From Caldilineaceae bacterium (GTDB lineage Bacteria; Chloroflexota; Anaerolineae; Caldilineales; Caldilineaceae): DNA of 6,008 nt. Of the stretch, positions 1-5,963 are shown piece after piece. The position numbers and the translations under genes are program-made. The stretch's first letter is position 1. Every line of letters begins with the position of its first letter. The DNA lies in assembly GCA_026645635.1 (NCBI GenBank), contig JAPKMV010000237.1, forward strand, positions 1-6,008, written 5' to 3'. Below the pieces are notes generated by a model. That model was not told the origin of the DNA. It worked only from the letters and a program-made list of their open reading frames with translations, and made no database searches.

Positions 1-745
<745 letters not shown>

Positions 746-753
746 TGATGAAC

Positions 754-801
754 GCGGAATGCCGAATGGGGAATTAACCGGTTCCCCGCTCGGCATTCCG
801 C
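754..801 (+). repeat. Heptamer-built inverted repeat between tuf and tRNA-Trp
   Basis: Bases 754-765 (GCGGAATGCCGA) are perfectly complementary to 790-801. A further six pairs (768-773 with 782-787) follow after a 2x2 internal loop, closing on an 8-nt loop. The left arm is three 7-base units, GCGGAAT, GCCGAAT and GGGGAAT; the right arm carries ATTCCGC and ATTCCGA. There is no long T run afterwards (TTTCTT at 810-815), so it is at best a weak terminator for tuf; it could instead be an RNA-processing hairpin ahead of the tRNA. It shares its tandem-in-palindrome design with 3314-3368 and 5898-5959. Confidence 0.8.
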
Positions 802-815
802 ATTCCGAGTTTCTT

Positions 816-888
816 AGGCGAGTAGCTCAACTGGCAGAGCGGCGGTCTCCAAAACCGCAGGTTGCGGGTTCAAGTCCTGCCTCGCCTG
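816..888 (+). tRNA. trnW: tRNA-Trp (anticodon CCA)
   Basis: A full cloverleaf of 73 nt. The acceptor stem is AGGCGAG (816-822) with CTCGCCT (881-887), and G888 is the discriminator. The D stem is GCTC/GAGC (825-828, 837-840). The anticodon stem is GCGGT/ACCGC with loop CTCCAAA (847-853), placing CCA at 849-851, which reads the Trp codon UGG. The T stem is GCGGG/CCTGC with one G-T pair and loop TTCAAGT. The 3' CCA is not encoded (CCT follows G888). tRNA-Trp between tuf and secE is a common bacterial arrangement. No strong promoter of its own is visible, so it may be cotranscribed with tuf. Confidence 0.97.
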
Positions 889-897
889 CCTTGTCCA

Positions 898-930
898 GAC
901 CACCGGTGCGCAATGCCCGGTGGTCGTTTT
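898..930 (+). terminator. Intrinsic terminator after tRNA-Trp
   Basis: A perfect 9-bp stem, GACCACCGG (898-906) with CCGGTGGTC (917-925), and a 10-nt loop, followed by GTTTT (926-930). It lies 9 nt after the tRNA and 32 nt before the secE start codon. The T run is short, so partial read-through into secE is possible. Confidence 0.7.
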
Positions 931-962
931 CCGAATGAGACGATTTCGTTGGGGGAGTTTGC

Positions 963-1181
963 ATGACAAAAGCCAGCGCAACACCAAAAGAAGAGAACCG
1001 GCTGGTTCGCTATTTCCGCGACACGCGCGCCGAAATTGCCAAAGTCACCTGGCCGACCCGCGAGGAAGGTCTGCGGCTGTCCGGCATCGTGCTGGTGATA
1101 ACGGTGATCTCGACGATTGTGCTGTTTACGATCGACTCGTTGTTCGCATTTGGGATCGGTTTCCTGATTCGCTCGCTCTAG
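963..1181 (+). CDS. secE: Preprotein translocase subunit SecE
   Basis: SecE is the small membrane subunit of the SecYEG protein-export channel and clamps SecY. The 72-residue product is the usual size for the single-span bacterial form. Residues 1-38 are a basic, amphipathic cytoplasmic region with the SecE signature RAEIAKVTWPTREE (about residues 22-35). A single hydrophobic span follows (about 41-65, GIVLVITVISTIVLFTIDSL) with a short C-terminal tail. The ATG at 963 is preceded by GGGGGAG (951-957) with a 5-nt spacer. It lies directly after the tRNA-Trp terminator and upstream of nusG, the standard order. A longer open frame starting further upstream in another phase is not coding. Assignment is secure. 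Confidence 0.96.
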   Translation: MTKASATPKEENRLVRYFRDTRAEIAKVTWPTREEGLRLSGIVLVITVISTIVLFTIDSLFAFGIGFLIRSL

Positions 1182-1240
1182 CCGAACGGCGGCGCGTCGT
1201 CCGGTGACTTTGCTGCCTGGCAGGCGGCGGCCGATGCAGC

Positions 1241-1260
1241 CGGGTGCGTTTGCGCACCCG
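1241..1260 (+). repeat. Small hairpin in the nusG 5' leader
   Basis: CGGGTGCG (1241-1248) and CGCACCCG (1253-1260) form a perfect 8-bp stem closed by a TTTG loop. No T run follows, so this is not a standard terminator. It sits between secE and nusG, 37 nt before the nusG start codon, and may be a mRNA stability or processing hairpin. Confidence 0.5.
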
Positions 1261-1297
1261 TGAGACGACAGGACTGGTGGAAGAGGAGGCGATCTAC

Positions 1298-1984
1298 GTG
1301 GCGCAAAAATCGAAGAGTGGCAAGGCCGCAGCCAAGAGCGAAGAAGAAAAGGCTGTCGCCGCGGCCAAGTCGAGCAGCGAACTGCTGGAGGCCGAATTAG
1401 CGGCGCTCGACGCCGAAATCAACGCGCAGCTTGATGCTGAGGCGGATGGCGGCGAACTAAAGCCGGAGTGGTTTGTCGTGCACAGCTACTCGGGCATGGA
1501 GCACAAAGTCAAGAAAAATATCGAGCACAGGGCCGAGTCCATGGGGATGACGGACCGCATCCTTGAGGTTGTGGTACCGACCGAAACCGAAATTGAGATT
1601 CGCAACGGCGTGCGCCGCGAGGTCGAACGCCGCGTTTTTCCCGGCTACATCCTGGTCAACATGATCATGGATGAGGATAGCTGGTATGTGGTGCGCAACA
1701 GCCCCGGCGTGACGGGGTTTGTCGGCATGGGCAACAAGCCTACGCCGCTGCGGGTGGATGAGATCGACAAGATTATGCGGCGCATCGAATCGGATGAACC
1801 GCGCATCAAGGTCAGCTTCCAGCGTGGCGAGCATGTGCGCATCCTGGGCGGCCCTTTCGCCGAGTTTACGGGTCTTGTCGACGAGATTTATCCCGACAAG
1901 GGCAAAGCCCGGGTGATGGTGAGCTTCTTCAACCGCGAGACGCCGGTCGAGGTGGATTTCGTGCAGTTGGAGCGCGACGCATAG
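1298..1984 (+). CDS. nusG: Transcription termination/antitermination factor NusG
   Basis: NusG binds the RNA polymerase clamp through its NGN domain and contacts Rho or ribosomal S10 through its KOW domain. I place the start at GTG 1298 because AGGAGG (1284-1289) stands 8 nt before it; an earlier GTG at 1244 lies inside the hairpin at 1241-1260 and lacks such a site. The product is then 228 residues, against about 180 in E. coli. The NGN domain begins near residue 58 (WFVVHSYSGMEHKVKKNIEHR), with VPTETEIEIRNGVRREVERR and FPGYILVNM (about 114-122). The KOW domain spans about 172-225 (GEHVRILGGPFAEFTG, FNRETPVEVDFVQLE). The extra residues 1-56 are Ala/Lys/Glu-rich with a heptad-like stretch (SSELLEAELAALDAEINAQL), probably a flexible or helical extension. 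Such extensions also occur in Actinobacteria. Confidence 0.96.
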   Translation: MAQKSKSGKAAAKSEEEKAVAAAKSSSELLEAELAALDAEINAQLDAEADGGELKPEWFVVHSYSGMEHKVKKNIEHRAESMGMTDRILEVVVPTETEIEIRNGVRREVERRVFPGYILVNMIMDEDSWYVVRNSPGVTGFVGMGNKPTPLRVDEIDKIMRRIESDEPRIKVSFQRGEHVRILGGPFAEFTGLVDEIYPDKGKARVMVSFFNRETPVEVDFVQLERDA

Positions 1985-2013
1985 ATTTTCGTTCAATCTT
2001 TTGTTTTCGCTGC

Positions 2014-2063
2014 ACCTGGGAGCTGACACTCGATTGCCAGTCGAGTAGAGGCGATCACCAGGT
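2014..2063 (+). promoter_or_regulatory. Structured rplK leader, candidate L1 (RplA) autoregulatory site
   Basis: The outer helix is ACCTGG (2014-2019) with CCAGGT (2058-2063). The inner helix is ACTCGA (2028-2033) with TCGAGT (2041-2046), closed by a 7-nt loop. An asymmetric internal loop lies between them (GAGCTGAC on the 5' side, AGAGGCGATCA on the 3' side). It ends 4 nt before the AAGGAG Shine-Dalgarno site (2068-2073) of rplK. L1 is known to repress the L11-L1 mRNA by binding a 23S-like element. The CTGGGAG / ATCACCAG strands recall the GTGGGAG / ATACCAC strands of the 23S L1 stalk. The structure is seen in the sequence; the function is inferred. Confidence 0.5.
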
Positions 2064-2080
2064 TCAGAAGGAGTGAGAAA

Positions 2081-2506
2081 ATGGCAAAGAAACTCAAGGC
2101 TATCGTTAAGTTGCAGTTGCCTGCGGGCAAGGCCACCCCGGCGCCCCCCGTCGGCACCGCACTCGGTCCGCAGGGCGTCAATATCATGGGCTTTGTGAAG
2201 GAATACAACGCCCGCACCGGCGCCTCCATCGGGCAGGTCATCCCCGTGGAGATCACGATCTTCACCGATGGCTCGTTCACCTTCATCACCAAGACGCCGC
2301 CGGCCGGTGATCTGATCAAGAAAGCGGCCGGCCTGCCGCGCGGCAGCGCTGAGCCGAACCGCACCAAGGTGGGCAAACTCACCCAGGCGCAGGTGCGTGA
2401 GATCGCCGAAGTCAAGCTCAAGGACCTCGAAGGCGTTAGCCTGGAGAGCGCCATGCGCATGATCGAAGGCACCGCCCGCAGCATGGGCGTCACTATTGCC
2501 GACTGA
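2081..2506 (+). CDS. rplK: 50S ribosomal protein L11
   Basis: L11 binds the GTPase-associated region of 23S rRNA at the base of the L7/L12 stalk and is the target region of thiostrepton. The 141-residue product is exactly the usual length. The N-terminal domain carries the conserved [17 protein letters not shown] segment (about 22-38), with the Pro pair implicated in thiostrepton and RelA effects. The C-terminal RNA-binding domain carries [13 protein letters not shown], then [17 protein letters not shown] and the closing [12 protein letters not shown]. The ATG at 2081 has AAGGAG (2068-2073) 7 nt upstream. It pairs with rplA 78 nt downstream in the conserved rplKA unit, and the leader holds a structured element that may be an L1 site. 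Assignment is certain. Confidence 0.98.
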   Translation: MAKKLKAIVKLQLPAGKATPAPPVGTALGPQGVNIMGFVKEYNARTGASIGQVIPVEITIFTDGSFTFITKTPPAGDLIKKAAGLPRGSAEPNRTKVGKLTQAQVREIAEVKLKDLEGVSLESAMRMIEGTARSMGVTIAD

Positions 2507-2538
2507 CGGCAGCCGGATCCGTTTGGAACTGCACAGTT

Positions 2539-2571
2539 GTGGGAGGGCGGCTGACCGCCCGCTATAACCAC
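2539..2571 (+). promoter_or_regulatory. rplK-rplA intergenic hairpin, second candidate L1-binding mimic
   Basis: GGGCGG (2545-2550), loop CTGA and CCGCCC (2555-2560) form a perfect 6-bp stem. Outside it GTGG (2539-2542) can pair with CCAC (2568-2571), leaving an asymmetric loop of GA on one side and GCTATAA on the other. The next base begins GGAGG (2572-2576), the rplA ribosome binding site. The strands GTGGGAG and ATAACCAC closely resemble those flanking the L1-binding loop in 23S rRNA. No T run follows, so it is not a terminator. Confidence 0.45.
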
Positions 2572-2584
2572 GGAGGAAACTATC

Positions 2585-3310
2585 ATGGGAAAGCACAGCA
2601 AACGATATGCAGCCGCCCTGGCCAAGGTCGACCGCACCCAGAATTACCAGCCAGAGCAGGCCATCGGCCTGGTGAAAGAGCTTGCCAGCGCCAAGTTCGA
2701 TGAGACCGTCGAGGTTCACCTGCGCATGGGCGTCGACCCGCGCCATGCCGACCAGCAGGTGCGCGGCGTGGTGACGCTGCCCAATGGCACCGGTCGCACG
2801 GTGCGCATCCTGGTCTTCGCCAGCCCGGAAGGCCAGACGCTGGCCCGGGAAGCAGGCGCCGATTTTGTGGGCGCCGACGATCTGGCCGACCAGATTGTGA
2901 AGGGGTGGACCGACTTCGATGTGGTGTTGGCGACGCCGGACATGATGCGCGTCGTCGGTAAGCTCGGTAAGGTGCTCGGCCCGCGCGGTCTGATGCCCAG
3001 CCCGAAGACCGGCACCATCGTCCCGGCGGAAGACCTGCCGCGGGTGATCCGTGAGTCGCGCCTCGGTCGCGTCGAATTCCGCGTCGACAAGACCTCGAAC
3101 ATTCATGTGCCCGTGGGCAAGACGAGCTTCAGCCAGGAAAAGCTGCTGGTCAACTTCGCCACGCTGATGGAAGCGATTGTCGGCGCACGCCCGGCTACCT
3201 TCAAGGGCATCTACATCCAGCGCGTCACCTTGGCCAGCACGATGGGGCCTGGGATCCGAACGGACATCAACGCGGCCAGCTCCCTCAAAGCGGACGCCAT
3301 TACCGGTTGA
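2585..3310 (+). CDS. rplA: 50S ribosomal protein L1
   Basis: L1 forms the mobile L1 stalk with 23S rRNA and helps release deacylated tRNA from the E site; it is also a translational repressor of its own operon. The product has 241 residues, close to the family's 230-235. Domain I is split around domain II as usual. Visible motifs are [14 protein letters not shown] at the N-terminus, [22 protein letters not shown] (about 38-58), [18 protein letters not shown] (about 127-144, the domain II signature), [19 protein letters not shown] (161-179) and the closing MGPGIRTD (220-227). The ATG at 2585 follows GGAGG (2572-2576) with an 8-nt spacer. The gene ends 3 nt before a perfect hairpin that separates it from rplJL. 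Assignment is certain. Confidence 0.98.
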   Translation: MGKHSKRYAAALAKVDRTQNYQPEQAIGLVKELASAKFDETVEVHLRMGVDPRHADQQVRGVVTLPNGTGRTVRILVFASPEGQTLAREAGADFVGADDLADQIVKGWTDFDVVLATPDMMRVVGKLGKVLGPRGLMPSPKTGTIVPAEDLPRVIRESRLGRVEFRVDKTSNIHVPVGKTSFSQEKLLVNFATLMEAIVGARPATFKGIYIQRVTLASTMGPGIRTDINAASSLKADAITG

Positions 3311-3313
3311 ATC

Positions 3314-3370
3314 AATCTCTAATCTCTCAATCTCTTAATCTCTGACAGAGATTGAGAGATTAGAGATTTT
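3314..3370 (+). terminator. 22-bp perfect hairpin built of AATCTCT repeats after rplA
   Basis: Arms 3314-3335 and 3347-3368 are perfectly complementary over 22 bp with an 11-nt loop, followed by T3367-T3370. The left arm is AATCTCT AATCTCT C AATCTCT, and a fourth AATCTCT copy sits in the loop (3337-3343). The right arm is three AGAGATT units. The spare fourth unit allows a slipped pairing with a smaller loop. It starts 3 nt after the rplA stop and ends before a promoter-like sequence, so it most simply terminates the rplKA transcript. The T run is only 4 long. Confidence 0.7.
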
Positions 3371-3392
3371 GCCTCTGCAACACCCTGAAGAT

Positions 3393-3421
3393 TTGTCCAT
3401 CCGGCTAGCTTCAGGCATAAT
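3393..3421 (+). promoter_or_regulatory. Sigma70-type promoter for rplJL
   Basis: TTGTCC (3393-3398) and CATAAT (3416-3421) are separated by exactly 17 nt and match the -35 and -10 consensus at 4/6 and 5/6. Transcription would start near 3428, just ahead of the L10 leader, and the terminator-like hairpin of rplA lies immediately upstream. This position fits an independent rplJL promoter. Confidence 0.6.
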
Positions 3422-3435
3422 CATGAGTCGAAAAT

Positions 3436-3512
3436 CGACAGGGAAACCTGTCGTCGATGCTGAAGACAGCAGGTGCGAGCGTAAATGTTGGTTCGCCAAC
3501 AGCCTGCCGAGG
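3436..3512 (+). ncRNA. Ribosomal protein L10 leader (autoregulatory RNA)
   Basis: This matches the L10 leader class (Rfam family L10_leader), which binds the L10-(L12)n complex. The first hairpin is CGACAGG (3436-3442), a GAAA tetraloop and CCTGTCG (3447-3453). The core follows: AGACAGCAGG (3464-3473), a purine-rich asymmetric loop TGCGAGCGTAAA, the hairpin TGTTGG (3486-3491) with a TTCG tetraloop and CCAACA (3496-3501), then CCTGCCGAGG (3503-3512). GCAGG pairs with CCTGC. The AGACAGCAGG ... CCTGCCGAGG pair is the hallmark of the family, with a kink-turn-like bulge where L10 binds. It lies 120 nt upstream of rplJ and is followed by an attenuator. Confidence 0.85.
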
Positions 3513-3516
3513 CGGA

Positions 3517-3549
3517 GTGTAAATGATTGACGCCGGCCGGCGTTTACGC
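3517..3549 (+). promoter_or_regulatory. Leader hairpin between the L10 site and the attenuator
   Basis: GTGTAAA (3517-3523) pairs with TTTACGC (3543-3549), with one G-T pair. Inside is the 14-base palindrome 3530-3543 centred on GGCC, which can fold as CGCC-GGCC-GGCG. It lies between the L10-binding core and the terminator and could be a pause or part of the switching structure. Its function is not shown. Confidence 0.4.
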
Positions 3550-3573
3550 GGGCTGCTCATTCTTTGTGCATTC

Positions 3574-3607
3574 ATGCTCTTCTGCATCGCAGAAGAGCAT
3601 TTTTTTT
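3574..3607 (+). terminator. Rho-independent terminator acting as rplJL attenuator
   Basis: ATGCTCTTCTGC (3574-3585) and GCAGAAGAGCAT (3589-3600) form a perfect 12-bp stem with a 3-nt ATC loop, followed by a run of eight T (3600-3607). It lies between the L10 leader and the rplJ ribosome binding site, so rplJL transcripts must read through it. In Bacillus subtilis the L10-L12 complex is known to control rplJL by attenuation through such an arrangement. Confidence 0.9.
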
Positions 3608-3631
3608 ATTCTACGAAAGGAGGGATGTCGC

Positions 3632-4162
<531 letters not shown>

Positions 4163-4258
4163 CGCCGGCAAGGGGCGTCCAATCCTGGCTCGCCCGCTAC
4201 CGTTATTGATTTTTACCTGTTTGAATTTGGAATTGATGTCCATAGGAGGATTATAAAA

Positions 4259-4639
4259 ATGGCTGACTTGAAAGCACTCAAGGAACAATTGGACCAGCTT
4301 ACGCTGCTGGAAGCCTCGCAGTTGGTGAAGATGCTCGAAGAGGCGTGGGGCGTGAGCGCGGCCGCACCGGTGGCGATGGCCGCTGCCATGCCGAGCGCTG
4401 CCGCTGAGGCCGCACCGGTCGAGGAACAGACCGAGTTCGACGTCGTTCTCACCGGCGCCGGCGAGAAGAAGATCAACGTCATCAAGGTCGTGCGCGCGCT
4501 GACCAACCTGGGCCTGAAGGAGGCCAAGGATGTGGTCGAGACCGCCGGCTCTGTGATTCTGAGCGGCGTGAGCAAGGAAGCAGCCCAGGATGCCAAGGCC
4601 AAGCTCGAGGCCGAAGGCGCCCAGGTCACGGTCAAGTAA
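4259..4639 (+). CDS. rplL: 50S ribosomal protein L7/L12
   Basis: L7/L12 forms the flexible ribosomal stalk that recruits and activates translational GTPases such as the EF-Tu encoded upstream. The product is 126 residues, usual length. Residues 1-32 are the N-terminal dimerisation and L10-binding helices ([20 protein letters not shown]). Residues about 33-56 are the Ala/Pro-rich hinge. Residues 57-126 are the globular factor-binding domain, with [20 protein letters not shown] and KDVVETAG. The ATG at 4259 has AGGAGG (4244-4249) 9 nt upstream. The 96-nt gap from rplJ is AT-rich near the start codon, fitting an open, strongly translated initiation site, since L12 is needed in several copies per L10. 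A strong terminator follows. Confidence 0.98.
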   Translation: MADLKALKEQLDQLTLLEASQLVKMLEEAWGVSAAAPVAMAAAMPSAAAEAAPVEEQTEFDVVLTGAGEKKINVIKVVRALTNLGLKEAKDVVETAGSVILSGVSKEAAQDAKAKLEAEGAQVTVK

Positions 4640-4663
4640 CGTCTGCGCCATCCGGCGAACAAG

Positions 4664-4720
4664 CGGCGCGGCGACCAGCGGCATCGATGCTTGCTGGCTG
4701 CTGCGCCGTTTTGTTTTTTT
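4664..4720 (+). terminator. Strong intrinsic terminator of the rplJL unit
   Basis: CGGCGC (4664-4669) pairs with GCGCCG (4703-4708). Pairing continues inward with G-T and Watson-Crick pairs and one A-C mismatch to CCAGC (4675-4679) with GCTGG (4693-4697), and the palindrome GCATCGATGC lies at the top. The T tract TTTTGTTTTTTT (4709-4720) follows directly. It lies 24 nt after the rplL stop, so the downstream pair is probably transcribed separately. Confidence 0.9.
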
Positions 4721-4756
4721 CCGGCGCGCGCTTTTCTATCATCGACAAGGTGCATC

Positions 4757-5266
4757 ATGACTGACACTTCTGAAGTCGGCACGTATCGCCGTCTCTTCCG
4801 CGACAAGTTTGCCGAAGTCGACCAGTTGCTCGCCGACCTGCCGGCCGCGGCGATGACCTGGAAACCCTTCGAGCGCAGCCCGTGGCAGGGTGACGCCGGC
4901 AGTCTGGGCTGGCTGATCGCCCACGCCGTTTCCTCCACCGTCTATCTGCTCAAGCGCGCAGAGTGGACCATGGGGCGCATCGAGTGGAGTGAGGTGCAGG
5001 GCGACCAGGGCAAAGACGAGTTCACCGCTGCCAACCAGGACCCGGCCAATATGCTTGCCCGTGCCCACGCTGCGCTCGCCTATGTGCAGCAGATGCTGGA
5101 CAGCCTGACGCCGGCAGACCTCGAAGCCAGCCGACCCCATGCGAAGCGACCGGAACTGGTCTTCACTGCGCGCTTCGACATCCAGCACGCCATCGAGCAC
5201 ATGAGCCAACACATCGGCCACGCCCAGTTGACGCGCCAGCTTTGGGCGCTGACAGCAGCCGCGTAA
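4757..5266 (+). CDS. DinB-superfamily four-helix-bundle protein
   Basis: Proteins of the DinB/YfiT superfamily are small cytoplasmic four-helix bundles that bind a metal with three histidines; some are thiol-dependent transferases and many have no known function. The ATG at 4757 follows a modest AAGG (4747-4750) with 6 nt spacing and gives 169 residues, normal for the family. The likely metal ligands are H56 in LGWLIAHAVSS and a histidine ladder in the last helix, H144, H148, H152 and H155 (DIQHAIEHMSQHIGHAQLTR), matching the family's HxxxH pattern followed by Gln. Helix 1 carries RDKFAEVDQLLADLP. The next gene starts 17 nt downstream, so the two probably form a bicistron. I infer the superfamily with good confidence; substrate and reaction cannot be read from the sequence. 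Confidence 0.82.
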   Translation: MTDTSEVGTYRRLFRDKFAEVDQLLADLPAAAMTWKPFERSPWQGDAGSLGWLIAHAVSSTVYLLKRAEWTMGRIEWSEVQGDQGKDEFTAANQDPANMLARAHAALAYVQQMLDSLTPADLEASRPHAKRPELVFTARFDIQHAIEHMSQHIGHAQLTRQLWALTAAA

Positions 5267-5283
5267 TGCCACGGAGCACCGAC

Positions 5284-5901
5284 ATGCCAGAACCAATCCG
5301 CGTCGACGTCTGGTCCGACTACGTTTGACCGTGGTGCTTTCTTGTTGCCTCCAGTTTGGAGCAACTCACCACGACAGCGAGCGCGCCGCCCCTTGACATC
5401 CACTGGCGCTCGTTTGAGTTGCGGCCTGCGGGTGGGCCGCCCATCCCGCCGGAATACCGCGCGCGCATCGAGGCGTTTCGCCCGCAGTTGCTGCAGATTG
5501 CGCGGGAACGTTACAACCGGGAACTGAACCAGGGGCCGTGGGGCATCGACAGCCGCCCGGCGCTGGTAGGGGCGAAGTTCGCCGAAGCGCACGACGCCGG
5601 CCCAGACTATCACGACCGCGTCATGCGCGCCTACTGGCAGCAGGCACGCGACATCAGCGACCGCGCCGTGCTGGCGGAGCTTGCCGAAGCGGCCGGGCTG
5701 GAACGCGCGCCGTTTCTTGCGGCGCTGGATGACCCAACCTTCGACGCCGCCGTGCAGCAGGATATCGAGCTGGCGCGGCAGTACGGTCTCAACGGGGTGC
5801 CGGCGCTGGTCTTTGACAACCGCTACCTGGTCTCCGGCGCGCAGCCGGCGGATGTGCTGCGCCGCGTCGTGGAGCAGATCGTGGAGGAGAGGGGAGGGTG
5901 A
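5284..5901 (+). CDS. DsbA/FrnE-type thioredoxin-fold oxidoreductase, putative selenoprotein (Sec at codon 15)
   Basis: The frame runs from ATG 5284, with GGAG (5273-5276) 7 nt upstream, to TGA 5899. Only one internal TGA (5326-5328) interrupts it. Read through, it gives 205 residues of the DsbA/FrnE family: the first strand IRVDVWSDYV, the active site at 15-18, WRSFELRPAGGPPIPPEYRA, the helical insert (KFAEAHDAGPDYHDRVMRAY, RDISDRAVLAELAEAAGL), the cis-Pro loop NGVPALVF (P173) and SGAQPADVLRRVVEQ. The TGA falls exactly where the family has the first Cys of CPWC, giving Sec-Pro-Trp-Cys, and C18 is intact. A SECIS-like hairpin follows the TGA. No signal peptide is visible, so it is probably cytoplasmic, as is FrnE. 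The upstream DinB gene is 17 nt away. The alternative is a nonsense mutation or sequencing error of TGC or TGT. Confidence 0.75.
5326..5373 (+). promoter_or_regulatory. Bacterial SECIS-like element after the in-frame TGA
   Basis: TGA (5326-5328) is followed by C. A lower stem pairs CGTGGTG (5330-5336) with CACCACG (5367-5373), 7 bp. Above a mostly one-sided internal loop (5337-5343 against 5366), GTTG (5344-5347) pairs with CAAC (5362-5365). After one bulged C (5348), CTCCA (5349-5353) pairs with TGGAG (5357-5361). The apical loop is GTT (5354-5356), with G first, and 25 nt separate the TGA from the loop. This fits the described bacterial SECIS pattern: a hairpin just after UGA, a loop about 16-37 nt away with an early G, and a bulge in the upper stem. 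SelB would bind it. Confidence 0.7.
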
Positions 5902-5959
5902 GGGGGGTGAGGGGGTGAGAGGGTGAAAATGCACCCTCTCACCCCCTCACCCCCCTCAC
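5898..5959. terminator. 28-bp perfect hairpin between convergent genes
   Basis: Arms 5898-5925 and 5932-5959 are perfectly complementary over 28 bp with a 6-nt loop, AAAATG. The arms are stacked GTGAGGGGG-like units (GTGAGGGGGG, TGAGGGGG, TGAGAGGG). The left arm contains the stop codon (5899-5901) of the oxidoreductase gene, and the right arm ends 4 nt from the stop of the opposing frame. No T run follows on either strand. It probably serves both genes as a terminator or 3'-end protecting hairpin. Confidence 0.65.
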
Positions 5960-5963
5960 TTCA

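Noticed and set aside
1244..1297. Upstream GTG starts for nusG
   Set aside because: GTG 1244 lies within a stable hairpin, and the residues added have no family support. AGGAGG at 1284-1289 points to GTG 1298.
1457..3106. A 549-codon open frame on the - strand across nusG, rplK and rplA
   Set aside because: It lies antisense to three certain genes, has the His/Arg/Ala-rich composition typical of high-GC shadow frames, and matches no family I know.
3314..3368. CRISPR-like array made of AATCTCT repeats
   Set aside because: Units are only 7 bases, nearly contiguous, without spacers, and arranged as a palindrome.
3384..3415. Inverted repeat CCTGAAG / CTTCAGG as part of the L10 leader RNA
   Set aside because: It overlaps the -35 element and the spacer of the promoter at 3393-3421, so it would lie upstream of the likely transcription start. 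It could still be an operator, but nothing supports that.
4711..4742. Promoter for the DinB-oxidoreductase pair (TTGTTT and TATCAT)
   Set aside because: TATCAT at 4737-4742 resembles a -10 box, but the only -35 candidate is 20 nt away and lies within the terminator T tract; too weak to list.
5284..5901. Pseudogene or frameshift reading of the DsbA/FrnE-type gene
   Set aside because: There is no frameshift, the single TGA falls exactly on the catalytic Cys codon, all downstream family motifs are intact and a SECIS-like hairpin follows. A nonsense mutation remains possible but is the less economical reading.
5356..5901. A shorter oxidoreductase start at TTG 5356
   Set aside because: It would remove the first strand and the whole active site, lies inside the SECIS-like hairpin and has no proper ribosome binding site, whereas ATG 5284 has one.
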